15,762 bases of DNA. Source: CAZGOM01 sp964542875 (GTDB lineage: Bacteria; Planctomycetota; Phycisphaerae; Phycisphaerales; Phycisphaeraceae). Each line of letters opens with the position of its first letter. The first letter of the stretch is position 1. Both the position numbers and the translations under genes were made by a program. This document shows positions 1-6,909 of the stretch, piece by piece. The notes under the pieces are model-generated. The model saw nothing but the letters and a program-made list of their open reading frames with translations, made no database searches and was not told the origin of the DNA. The stretch spans positions 1-15,762 of the forward strand of contig CAZIWA010000127.1 in assembly GCA_964542875.1 (NCBI GenBank). The letters are read 5' to 3'.

Positions 1-2
1 AG

Positions 3-1466
3 AACAAGACGACGAAGGTTTCGAAGCTGAGCGGTGATCTGGAAGCGGATATCACCCTGACATATGCGGCTGTGGGGGTGAAGACGCCGCCTACGGTTTC
101 ATCCATCATGGTGTCGGGTGGGGCAATGGGGGATTGGGATTTTGGTGCGCATAAGGTGAACGCCATCACCATCAAGGGGGATTTGGAGCGCGGGATGTGG
201 GCGAGTGACGGCGGGTTTGGCTCAGTGACGATCAGCGGCCGGGTGAACTTGCTTTCAATCACGACAGTGAAGGATATTGCGTCGTTCAAGGGCGGGCAGG
301 TGGCGGGGGCGCAGTTCAAAGTGGATGGTGCGATCGGGTCGCTGAGCGTAATCGACTATGTGGGCGGGGCGATTCATGCCGGCAAGATCGGCGCGCTGAG
401 CACGCTTGGCCGAGCAGGGACCAAGACGGTGAGCGCGGTGGCAGGGGATTTTTCCGCAGATATGGATGTGGCGGGTGTGTCCACGGTGGCCAATGCCAAG
501 AGCGTGGGCTCCATCAACATCAAAGGGTCCGTCACGGGCGGCGAGGAAGATCTTGTCGAATGGAATGTGGCCGGCGGGGTGGGGCCCATCACCATTGGCG
601 GTAGTGTGACGAGGCTGATCTTCTACACAACCACCAAGGGCTACCTGGATGGGAACGTGGGGCACCTTGGTGCGCTGACCGTCGGCGGTGTGGTGCGCGA
701 AACGAACATTGAACCCAATGGGAAAGTCGGGGTGGTGACTATTGGGAGTGCGGATCATTTCGTGTTGATGGCGGCGGGAGATATTGGCGCCACGACGGTG
801 AAGGGACAGGCGGAAAGTTTTGGTTTGCATGCGACGCGGAATCTGGGCGCGGTGACTGCGGTGAGCTGGTCCCGGGGCGTGATTTTTGGGGACAAGATCG
901 CCTCGATCAACATCAAAGGTCAGGCGGCGACGAAGACGACTCCGGCGATTGCGGGGGACTTTTGGGGGAGCGAAATTTACGCCGTGGGGGAAGGGCTGAC
1001 GCCCAATACGCTGGTGCTGGGGAGCTTGACGATTGCAGGGACGCTCGACAATACATGGTGCTTTGTGACAGGCAAAGCGGGCGCAGTGACGTTGGGCGCG
1101 ATTCGGGATTCGAAATTCCTGGTGGGGGTGGAGTATGGGATTGCGCTGCCGACGGCAAGCGGGCAATTCAGCCAGCCAGGGGCGGTGCTGCAGAGTTTCA
1201 CCGTGACGGGCAAAGCGGTGAGCAATGCCAGCACGGTGCCGAGCTTTGTGAACTCCCGCGTGGCGGCGGGGGTGCTTTTGAACGTGTCGGTGAAGCTGGT
1301 GGATGTGGGGGAAGATGAGGTCAACGGATTTGTCGCGGCGAGCCGAATCGGGACGTATTCACGGCAAACCGGGCCTAAGGCGATCAATGTGCTGCGGGTG
1401 GCGAATAAGACGACGCCAGATCTGTGGGATAGCGCTGGGGGGTATGGGTTGCGGATTGTGCCGTGA
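3..1466 (+). CDS. 3' part of a repetitive beta-rich, probably surface or secreted protein (5' end outside window)
   Basis: The frame is open from base 3 to the stop at 1464-1466, so this is the C-terminal ~487 residues of a longer protein. GTG at 72 is an internal codon, since coding-like sequence in the same style continues upstream of it. The chain is rich in Gly, Val, Thr, Ala and Ile and is built from loose repeats of about 20-30 residues of the form G-x-h-T-I-x-G-x-V (for example SINIKGSV, PITIGGSV, ALTVGGVV, VVTIGSAD, SLTIAGTL), which suggests a beta-solenoid. It ends in GLRIVP, with no LPXTG, PEP-CTERM or autotransporter barrel visible. Such proteins are common in Planctomycetota and are usually large and exported; the signal peptide would lie outside the window. 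No enzymatic motif is seen and the function is unknown. No terminator hairpin follows. Confidence 0.8.
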   Translation, partial: NKTTKVSKLSGDLEADITLTYAAVGVKTPPTVSSIMVSGGAMGDWDFGAHKVNAITIKGDLERGMWASDGGFGSVTISGRVNLLSITTVKDIASFKGGQVAGAQFKVDGAIGSLSVIDYVGGAIHAGKIGALSTLGRAGTKTVSAVAGDFSADMDVAGVSTVANAKSVGSINIKGSVTGGEEDLVEWNVAGGVGPITIGGSVTRLIFYTTTKGYLDGNVGHLGALTVGGVVRETNIEPNGKVGVVTIGSADHFVLMAAGDIGATTVKGQAESFGLHATRNLGAVTAVSWSRGVIFGDKIASINIKGQAATKTTPAIAGDFWGSEIYAVGEGLTPNTLVLGSLTIAGTLDNTWCFVTGKAGAVTLGAIRDSKFLVGVEYGIALPTASGQFSQPGAVLQSFTVTGKAVSNASTVPSFVNSRVAAGVLLNVSVKLVDVGEDEVNGFVAASRIGTYSRQTGPKAINVLRVANKTTPDLWDSAGGYGLRIVP

Positions 1467-1512
1467 GGGGGAAGGGGAGGGCGGTGCGATGGGAGGGAAG
1501 CAGATTTTTAAC

Positions 1513-1536
1513 CGCGAAGTCGCGAAGACGCGAAGT
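1513..1536. repeat. Three tandem copies of an 8-bp CGCGAAG(T/A) unit
   Basis: Units lie at 1513-1520, 1521-1528 and 1529-1536: CGCGAAGT, CGCGAAGA, CGCGAAGT. The tract follows a short TTTTTAAC stretch in the non-coding gap after the repeat-protein gene. From memory, degenerate (C/A)CGAAG tandems after TTTTTAAC are scattered in intergenic DNA of Planctomycetota and Verrucomicrobiota genomes; their role is unknown. It has no spacers and is not a CRISPR. Confidence 0.6.
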
Positions 1537-1614
1537 TAAGAGGCGGAAAAAGGGAGCCAGGAAAGGGGGAAGAGCGGGTGGAGTTAGGGCGTTATGGGTT
1601 GGCCCCCAGGTCGC

Positions 1615-1645
1615 TTGCATGGCTTGGAAATATTTAAGAGATAAT
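1615..1645 (+). promoter_or_regulatory. Possible promoter of the sugar isomerase gene
   Basis: TTGCAT at 1615-1620 and GATAAT at 1640-1645 resemble -35 and -10 boxes, but the spacer of 19 bp is long. It would give a leader of about 105 nt that contains the two 11-bp direct repeats at 1690-1730. The assignment is weak and rests only on similarity to the consensus. Confidence 0.25.
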
Positions 1646-1689
1646 CAGCGCAAAAAGAGAGATGAACGTGGTGATATTGCGTCTTGAGA

Positions 1690-1730
1690 TTTGCTTCTGA
1701 GAGGGGTTGGGCTTAGCCTTTTGCTTCTGA
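1690..1730 (+). repeat. Pair of exact 11-bp direct repeats, 30 bp apart
   Basis: TTTGCTTCTGA occurs at 1690-1700 and again at 1720-1730, a start-to-start distance of 30 bp, close to three helical turns. The pair ends 26 bp before the chosen isomerase start codon, so it could be a tandem binding site for a regulator or a leader element. Chance duplication cannot be excluded. Confidence 0.45.
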
Positions 1731-1756
1731 ATTTTTCAACCCATGGAGTAATGACG

Positions 1757-2647
1757 ATGAAACTGGCTATCAGCACATACAGCCTCTCCCGCTGGCGCAA
1801 CGAGAACAAGAAGACGGTGGAGGATTCGATTGACTGGATCGCCGAAAACGGCGGGCATGCGGTGGAGTTTTCCGGCCTGGGCGAAGCGCCGGGCGAAGAC
1901 AAGATCAGCCGGGCCAAGCACCTGAAGGCGTACTGCGAGAAGAAGGGCGTGCTGATTGCCGGGTACAGCGTGGGCGGGGAATTTCTGCTCAACCCGACCA
2001 AGCAACGCGAAGCGATCGACGCGACCAAGAAGGAAGTGGATGTCGCGGCGACGCTGGGTGTGAAGACCATGCGGCACGATGTGAGCCGGGGCTTCGGCGA
2101 GCACAACAAAGATGTGAAGTGCCTGGATACGTTCAGCGGCGCGCTGGGCGTGATCGTGCCTGCGGTGCGGGAGATCGCCGAGTACGGCGCGACCAAGGGC
2201 GTGAAGACGACGCTGGAAAACCATGGATTTTTCATGCAGGCGTCTGAGCGGGTGGAAGACCTGATCAAGACGGTGGGCCATCCCAACTATGGCCTGACGA
2301 TGGACATGGGCAACTTCCTGTGCGTGAACGAAGACCCGGTGAAGGCTGTGCAGCGCGTGGCGAAATACGCGGTGATGGTGCACACCAAGGACTTCCATGT
2401 GAAGCCCAAGTGCCAGCTTCCGCCTAGCGGTTGGTTTGCGACGCCGACGGAGATCGGGCTGCGCGGCGCGATCGTGGGGCACGGGACGATCAACGTGCGC
2501 AAGCAGTTGGAAATCCTGAAGGAAGTGGGCTACAACCACTTCCTTTCGCTGGAATTTGAAGGCATCGAAGAGCCGACGTTTGCGATCAAGACCGGCTTGG
2601 AATTTTTGAAGAAGCACATGTCTGAGCTTGGGATTCTGGACAAATAA
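1757..2647 (+). CDS. Sugar phosphate isomerase/epimerase (xylose isomerase-like TIM barrel, AP_endonuc_2 family)
   Basis: A 296-residue cytosolic protein, normal length for this family. It starts with the typical first barrel strand (MKLAISTYSL) and carries the expected metal-binding acids and histidine on successive strands: Glu154 (TLENHG), Asp183 (TMDMGN), His209 (VHTKDFH) and Glu267 (LSLEFEG). Members isomerise or epimerise sugars or inositol derivatives using a divalent metal; the substrate cannot be told from sequence. The ATG at 1757 is chosen because GGAG at 1745-1748 lies 8 nt upstream; the ATG at 1751 is too close to it, and an upstream in-frame TTG/GTG extension would add a non-family N-terminus. 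The gene is monocistronic, with a strong terminator 28 bp after the stop. Oxidoreductases of the Gfo/Idh/MocA type are frequent partners of this family, and one lies 1 kb downstream on the other strand. Confidence 0.88.
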   Translation: MKLAISTYSLSRWRNENKKTVEDSIDWIAENGGHAVEFSGLGEAPGEDKISRAKHLKAYCEKKGVLIAGYSVGGEFLLNPTKQREAIDATKKEVDVAATLGVKTMRHDVSRGFGEHNKDVKCLDTFSGALGVIVPAVREIAEYGATKGVKTTLENHGFFMQASERVEDLIKTVGHPNYGLTMDMGNFLCVNEDPVKAVQRVAKYAVMVHTKDFHVKPKCQLPPSGWFATPTEIGLRGAIVGHGTINVRKQLEILKEVGYNHFLSLEFEGIEEPTFAIKTGLEFLKKHMSELGILDK

Positions 2648-2675
2648 ATTGTCCGGAGGGATTTGATTTTCAGAG

Positions 2676-2707
2676 GAGGCGTCCGCCAATGCGGACGCCT
2701 CTTTTTT
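2676..2707 (+). terminator. Rho-independent terminator of the sugar isomerase gene
   Basis: An 11-bp perfect stem (GAGGCGTCCGC at 2676-2686 with GCGGACGCCTC at 2691-2701), a CAAT loop and a run of six T at 2702-2707, beginning 28 bp after the isomerase stop codon. Confidence 0.93.
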
Positions 2708-2956
2708 ATTTGGGGGGAGTTGATTGCATGCTTGAAGAGGTTGGGGGGTGGGAAGACCAAGGAGTGATGTGGTGGGCACGTGGATGTGGTGGGAGCGGAA
2801 CCGGCGTTATGGTGTTGCTTTGTCGGCTCAACGGATTCGGCCGCACGAAAAGGGATCAGTCCTCGCGGAGGAGGAGGGATTCCGTTGGGGAGTTGCTGCG
2901 TTGATGCGGTTTGTGGGGGTCTGGGGCGTGGTGGGCCTCGAGGACTCGGCGCCACC
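2708..2956. other. Intergenic gap without a recognisable gene
   Basis: Together with the preceding terminator this gap between convergent genes is 309 bp long. Short open frames exist on both strands but have biased, low-complexity composition, no ribosome binding site and no family resemblance. I specifically looked on the reverse strand for a LuxR-type HTH that would complete the response regulator and found none. No clear terminator for the response regulator is visible. Confidence 0.6.
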
Positions 2957-3346
2957 CTACGAAGAGAAGGGGTAAGGGCTGCCTTGGGCGGCTTGGAGGA
3001 TGGCGGGGATAAGGTGGGTGGGGATCTGGTCTTTGGGGAGCACGGCGAGGGCGCCGGCGTTTAGGGCCTGGGTGGTGATGTGGGCGTCGATGTTGGCGGA
3101 GACGATGATGATTTTGGCGGTGGCGTGAGAGGATTTGATGCGCCGGGTGACTTCCATGCCGTCGATGTCCGGGAGGCCGATGTCGAGGATGACGACGTCG
3201 GGTTTGACTTCGTTGTAGCGGGTGAGGGTTTGTCCGCCTGTGGTGGCTTCGGCGATGACCTGGACCGTGTCCTGTGTGGCGAGGAATTGCCGGACGGTGG
3301 CGCGGAGGAAGGGGTGATCGTCCACCAGGAGGAGGGTGATGGGCAT
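2957..3346 (-). CDS. Receiver-only response regulator (CheY-like REC domain, NarL/FixJ-type sequence)
   Basis: A 129-residue single-domain protein. All phospho-acceptor landmarks are present: the acid pair Asp9-Asp10, phosphorylation site Asp55 (VVILDIGLPDIDGM), the switch Ser83 (IIIVSAN) and Lys105 (VLPKDQ). The sequence style (DDHPFLR, EATTGGQ, GLPDIDGMEV) is that of NarL/FixJ regulators, yet the reading frame ends about six residues after the last receiver helix, so no LuxR HTH output domain follows. It therefore probably acts by protein contact, as a phospho-relay step or a phosphate sink. No histidine kinase is in the window, so the partner is unknown. The region before the ATG reads CCTCCT and has no Shine-Dalgarno, so translation may be weak or leaderless. 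Orientation is convergent with the isomerase gene. Confidence 0.88.
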   Translation of the reverse strand: MPITLLLVDDHPFLRATVRQFLATQDTVQVIAEATTGGQTLTRYNEVKPDVVILDIGLPDIDGMEVTRRIKSSHATAKIIIVSANIDAHITTQALNAGALAVLPKDQIPTHLIPAILQAAQGSPYPFSS

Positions 3347-3701
3347 AGGAGGCTCTGTGGGCGGGAGTGGGGAGGGCAGTTAAGGGTAGGTGGGATCGAG
3401 GGAGAAGGCGTTGGCGGGGGTGGGATTTTTGGGTTTTCAGGGGCGGAAGGCGGATTGGATCAGCGAAAAAGGACTTTGATATGTCGATGCAGTGCAGCAT
3501 TTTTTTGCGGCCGTCTAGGGCGCGGGAAAGTAGGGGTTATTCAAAAGCATCGGTGATCGATGGGCTGCGCTTGAAGACTCGTTGGCCTACGGCTACGTAC
3601 GGTCGCCCCGATGGGGCCAGGAGGGTGCGTAATGCAGGCATAGAAAAAGGCACCCGTTTGGGGCGGGTGCCTTTTTTGCGTGGTTGGCTGAAGAGATGGG
3701 A
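3347..3701. other. Intergenic region between two reverse-strand genes
   Basis: This 355-bp gap holds the terminator of the fusion gene (3644-3676) and must hold the promoter of the response regulator, for which I see no convincing boxes. At 3571-3632 lies a GC-rich stretch with a small perfect hairpin (GCCCC-GAT-GGGGC at 3604-3616). No coding sequence is supported. Confidence 0.5.
3644..3676 (-). terminator. Terminator of the Gfo/Idh-AKR fusion gene (symmetrical)
   Basis: A 13-bp perfect stem (AAAAAGGCACCCG at 3644-3656 with CGGGTGCCTTTTT at 3664-3676) around a 7-nt loop. On the reverse strand it supplies a GC stem followed by T5, starting 25 bp after the fusion gene stop; the mirror-image T run would also stop forward transcripts. 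Confidence 0.9.
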
Positions 3702-5726
3702 TTATTCGCCGATGAGGTAGTTGGTTTCCTCAGGGGTGAGCTTCAACGTGACACCCATGCAGGAGGTGCGGGTTTCTTCGATGGTGCGGGGGCCGATGAG
3801 AGCGAAGGTGGGGAAGGGTTGGTTCAACACGTAGGCCATGGCGATCTGGGTGGGGGTGGTGTTTTTCTTCTTGGCCAGTTCGCGGGCGCGCTCGAGGCGG
3901 TTGGCGTTTTCCTGGTTGTACCAGGTGCGGTAGGCGTCGCGCTGGTACCAATCCGGGGAGCTTGCGATGTCCGGGGTGATGCGGCCTGCGAAGTAGCCGG
4001 AGGCCTGGCTGGACCAGGAGAAGATGGGGACCTGATGCTTGGCGTACCACTGGCGGGATTCCTTGTCGGATGCGGTGAGGCAGCCGGCCCACATGGGGGC
4101 GTTCCAGGTGGCGAGGGAGAAGTTGGGGCTGGAGAGCTGGAAGCCGGGGTAGCCTTTGGATTTGCAGTATTCGTTGGCTTCCTGGAGGCGCGCGGTGGAC
4201 CAGTTGGAGCCGCCATAGGCGCGGATGCGGCCGGCTTTGCGGTGTTCTTCGAGGGGTTCGATGAAAGCGGCGACGGGGTGCTTGGGGTTGTCGCGGTGGA
4301 GGGCGTAGAGGTCGAGGTAGGAGGTGCCCAGGCGTTCGAGAGTGAGGTTCAACTGGGGGGTGAGGTGTTCGGGATGGTCGTAGGGGGTGTGGCAGCCTTT
4401 GCCGAGGATGACGACCTGTTCGCGGACGCCTCGGGAGTTGATCCATTTGCCGACGGCGAGTTCGGATTGGCCGCCTGCGTAGAGGTGGGCGGTGTCGAAG
4501 CAGTTTCCGCCGATCTCGAAGAAGTAGTCGAGCATGGAGAAGGTGAGGGGGATCTCCTGGGGCGTGTAGATCATGGTGCCCATGACGACGCGGGAGATGG
4601 GCTTGGGGCAGCCGGGGATGGTGAGGTAGCCCATGTCGGCTTTGGGGGACTTTTGCAGGGGGCTGCCGGCATAGGTGGTTTTGATGGCGTCGGGTTTTTC
4701 AGAGTCGTATTCGAGGCCGGCCTGCTTGCGCCATTGATCGAGCGTGCGCATGTTGCCCAGGGTGTCGTCGATGGTCATGGCGGGGCTGTCGGCCTGCTTC
4801 TTGCCTTCGGCGATTGCTTTGGCGACGGCGTCGACCTGGTGGGTGTAGATGCTGCGGCCGGTGTCGAAGGCGAGGGTTTGCGGCTCTTTGCCGTTTTGAG
4901 TGAGGGTGATGGTGGCGGACTCAGCGGGCTTCCAGGGGACGGGGAGGAAGATGCTGCCGGTGGAACCGTAAATGGTGACGGTGTTGGTGAGGTTGCACTG
5001 GGAGGCGCAGGCGACGTTGGCGAGGATGTCGCCTTCGGCGGCCTGGAAGCGCAGGGAGGCGGTGGCGTATTCATCCACCTTGCTGGTGGCGCCGATGAAG
5101 CCGTGGCCGCGGACTTCCACGGGGTCGACGAAGGGCTTACCCTGGGCAGCGCCGGCGAAGAGCCGGGCGGCGGAGACGGCGTAGCAGCCGACATCGAGGA
5201 TGGCGCCGCCTGAGGCGTCCTGGCGCAGGCGGATGTTGCCGTAGGAGGGGCCCATGTTGTAGCCGAAGGCGGCATTGATGACCCGGACCTGGCCGATGGC
5301 GCCGGACTTGATGAGTTCAACGGCTTTGGCGATCTGCGGGTGCGTGCGATACATGAAGGCTTCCATGAAGAAGACGCCGGCCTCCTTCACTTTGGCGAGC
5401 ATGAACATGGCTTCGGGGAAGTTGGTGGTGAGGGGTTTTTCGCAAAGGATGTGCTTGCCGGCGAGGGCGGCTTTGACCGACCACTCGGCGTGCAGATGGT
5501 TCGGCAGGGAGATGTAGACGGCTTGGACGGCGGGGTCTTTAAGGAGCTTGTCGTAACCTTCATAAGCCTTGGGAACGGCGTAGGCTTTGGCGAATTCATC
5601 GGCGCTGGCCTGGGTGCGGCTGGCGACGGCGACGAGGGTGCCGGTGGTGGATTTGGCGATGCTGGCGGCGAGTGCTTTGGCGATGCCGCCTGTGCCGAGA
5701 ATGCCCCATGTGAGTTTCTGGGTCAT
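3702..5726 (-). CDS. Two-domain fusion: Gfo/Idh/MocA oxidoreductase + aldo/keto reductase
   Basis: One uninterrupted 674-residue frame. Residues 1 to ~335 form a Gfo/Idh/MocA dehydrogenase: Rossmann nucleotide loop GILGTGGIAKA (8-18), EKP motif with catalytic Lys97 (CEKPL), and the substrate-site segment GGAILDVGCYAV (173-184), a form seen in the dihydrodiol/xylose dehydrogenase branch. A linker (~336-366) leads to a complete aldo/keto reductase (~367-674) with the full tetrad: Asp411 and Tyr416 (FDTAHLY), Lys443 (LGKGC), His477 (YALHRD), plus the C-terminal NADP-binding region (ALIGPRTIEE). Both halves have normal length and should be active on NAD(P)(H). The ATG at 5726 is chosen because AAAGGA lies 8 nt upstream and family homology starts at residue 5; the open frame reaches 5951 but that extension lacks homology. 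No signal peptide, so cytosolic. Coupled oxidation and reduction of a sugar is plausible; the substrate is unknown. Confidence 0.92.
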   Translation of the reverse strand: MTQKLTWGILGTGGIAKALAASIAKSTTGTLVAVASRTQASADEFAKAYAVPKAYEGYDKLLKDPAVQAVYISLPNHLHAEWSVKAALAGKHILCEKPLTTNFPEAMFMLAKVKEAGVFFMEAFMYRTHPQIAKAVELIKSGAIGQVRVINAAFGYNMGPSYGNIRLRQDASGGAILDVGCYAVSAARLFAGAAQGKPFVDPVEVRGHGFIGATSKVDEYATASLRFQAAEGDILANVACASQCNLTNTVTIYGSTGSIFLPVPWKPAESATITLTQNGKEPQTLAFDTGRSIYTHQVDAVAKAIAEGKKQADSPAMTIDDTLGNMRTLDQWRKQAGLEYDSEKPDAIKTTYAGSPLQKSPKADMGYLTIPGCPKPISRVVMGTMIYTPQEIPLTFSMLDYFFEIGGNCFDTAHLYAGGQSELAVGKWINSRGVREQVVILGKGCHTPYDHPEHLTPQLNLTLERLGTSYLDLYALHRDNPKHPVAAFIEPLEEHRKAGRIRAYGGSNWSTARLQEANEYCKSKGYPGFQLSSPNFSLATWNAPMWAGCLTASDKESRQWYAKHQVPIFSWSSQASGYFAGRITPDIASSPDWYQRDAYRTWYNQENANRLERARELAKKKNTTPTQIAMAYVLNQPFPTFALIGPRTIEETRTSCMGVTLKLTPEETNYLIGE

Positions 5727-5783
5727 GGTGTGTGTCCTTTGATTGGGTTGGGTGAAAAGTTTGATGGTTGAGAAAGCCAGAAC

Positions 5784-5812
5784 ATGATGGAGGGCATTGG
5801 GGTTGAATGCAA
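5784..5812 (-). promoter_or_regulatory. Putative promoter of the Gfo/Idh-AKR fusion gene
   Basis: On the reverse strand, TTGCAT (complement of 5807-5812) and CATCAT (complement of 5784-5789) are separated by 17 bp. Transcription would begin near 5777, giving a leader of about 50 nt ahead of the AAAGGA ribosome site. The -10 box is a moderate match. Confidence 0.4.
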
Positions 5813-5991
5813 GGCGGCGGGTGTGGGTCAGACAAATCGTTGGGTATTGCGAGGGCACATGCGCCCGGGTATCGGGTTTTCGGGTTGTCGGGAAGCTTCG
5901 AAAAAGCCTTGATTCATCCCGGGTGAGTGCCCTTTTGATACTCAACTTCAATCAATCCGTTTTTGGACGGTGATAATCCGATTGTTGTGGG

Positions 5992-6831
5992 TCAGAAGAC
6001 GATTTTATATCCGCCGAATTCGAGGGTGGTGTAGAGGTCGGGGTCGGCGGGGTCGTAGAGGACGGTGATGCGGTCGCCTTCGCGTCGGGCTTGCCATGTG
6101 GGGTAATCGGTTTGGGATTCGATGGTGGTGCTGCGGTTGGTGGCGGGGTGGAGGAAGGTGCAGTCGATGTGGTAGGTGGTGATGGTTTTGGTGTTGTTGA
6201 TGGAAGTGTCGTCGTCCTTGTGGGTGGTTGTGATGTATTTACGGCTGATGCTGCCGTAGACGGGCGTGCCGCGGGCTAAAAGCCGGGGGATGCGGATGAA
6301 TTGCCTGCGGTAGTGATGCCCGATGCAGTAGAGGGCGATGAGAAAGAAAGACGACAGGAGCCAGGTGATGGCGATGGAGAAGGCGGGGGAACTGAAACCG
6401 GGAAGGAAGGTGGTTTTGAAGAACGGAAACTCGGTGTGATGGACGACGAGCTGGCGGTTTTCTGTAGGGATTTTACTTAAGGCGTTGAACTGGTCGGCGT
6501 TGACGGATTGGGTGTCCATTATGACGCCACAACTGGTTACAAGGCCGTTTTCGGAGCAGAATTGGAAAGCGTATTTGAAGAAGTATTCGGGTTTGCCGTT
6601 TTGGTCGATTTTGGATTCCAGCGCGGTGATGCGGCCGGTGGATGCAGTGTAGCCGAAAGAGGCGTAGGTGAAGCAGCAGGCGACAAAGACGAGGACCGCG
6701 GTGGCCAGGGCCCAGAGAAGGAGAAAGAAGGTGAAGAAGAAGCTATTGACGATGGTGGCGCCGAGAGGGCGTACGCGCCTGGGGATGGGGCCGAGGTTTG
6801 GGGCAAGAGGGGGCGCAGGGGTTTGAGTCAT
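5992..6831 (-). CDS. DUF3592 domain-containing membrane protein
   Basis: A 279-residue protein with two predicted membrane helices, at about 25-58 (a long run of Phe/Leu/Ala/Val) and 148-172 (AITWLLSSFFLIALY). The soluble part between them (60-145) and the C-terminal part (176-279) are both beta-rich. The C-terminal hallmark GDRITVLYDPADPDLY (residues 252-267) is characteristic of DUF3592 proteins, whose function is not established. The N-terminus is proline-rich and no signal peptidase site is seen. The ATG at 6831 has no strong Shine-Dalgarno, but a perfect TATAAT -10 lies about 30 bp upstream. The gene is divergent from the cysteine-cluster gene, the two start codons being 78 bp apart. Confidence 0.78.
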   Translation of the reverse strand: MTQTPAPPLAPNLGPIPRRVRPLGATIVNSFFFTFFLLLWALATAVLVFVACCFTYASFGYTASTGRITALESKIDQNGKPEYFFKYAFQFCSENGLVTSCGVIMDTQSVNADQFNALSKIPTENRQLVVHHTEFPFFKTTFLPGFSSPAFSIAITWLLSSFFLIALYCIGHHYRRQFIRIPRLLARGTPVYGSISRKYITTTHKDDDTSINNTKTITTYHIDCTFLHPATNRSTTIESQTDYPTWQARREGDRITVLYDPADPDLYTTLEFGGYKIVF

Positions 6832-6861
6832 GTGTGGAGCCCGGAATTGGGGATGGTGTGG

Positions 6862-6869
6862 ATTATAAG
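6862..6869. promoter_or_regulatory. Overlapping divergent -10 elements for the DUF3592 and YkgJ-type genes
   Basis: The 8 bp ATTATAAG read as TATAAT on the reverse strand (6867 to 6862) and as TATAAG on the forward strand (6864 to 6869). Predicted starts are near 6855 (reverse) and 6876 (forward), leaving leaders of roughly 24 and 34 nt. The reverse -35 candidate TTGGCC has a long 19-bp spacer; the forward -35 is not recognisable. Confidence 0.5.
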
Positions 6870-6909
6870 AGAATGGGCGAGGTTTCGGCCAAAGGCTTAT
6901 GATTCAGGC

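Noticed and set aside
1513..1536. CRISPR-like array
   Set aside because: The units are 8 bp, directly adjacent and without spacers; there are no cas genes.
2708..2956. A frameshifted LuxR-type HTH continuing the response regulator
   Set aside because: All reverse frames in this stretch were read; none shows an HTH pattern, only Pro/Ser/Arg-rich sequence.
3684..5213. 509-codon open frame on the forward strand
   Set aside because: Gly/Val/Glu/Asp-rich antisense frame of the Gfo/Idh-AKR gene; no domain, no ribosome site, and the reverse frame has two complete enzyme signatures.
5727..5951. 75-codon N-terminal extension of the fusion protein
   Set aside because: It has no homology to Gfo/Idh proteins, contains the likely promoter, and a good AAAGGA site supports the start at 5726.
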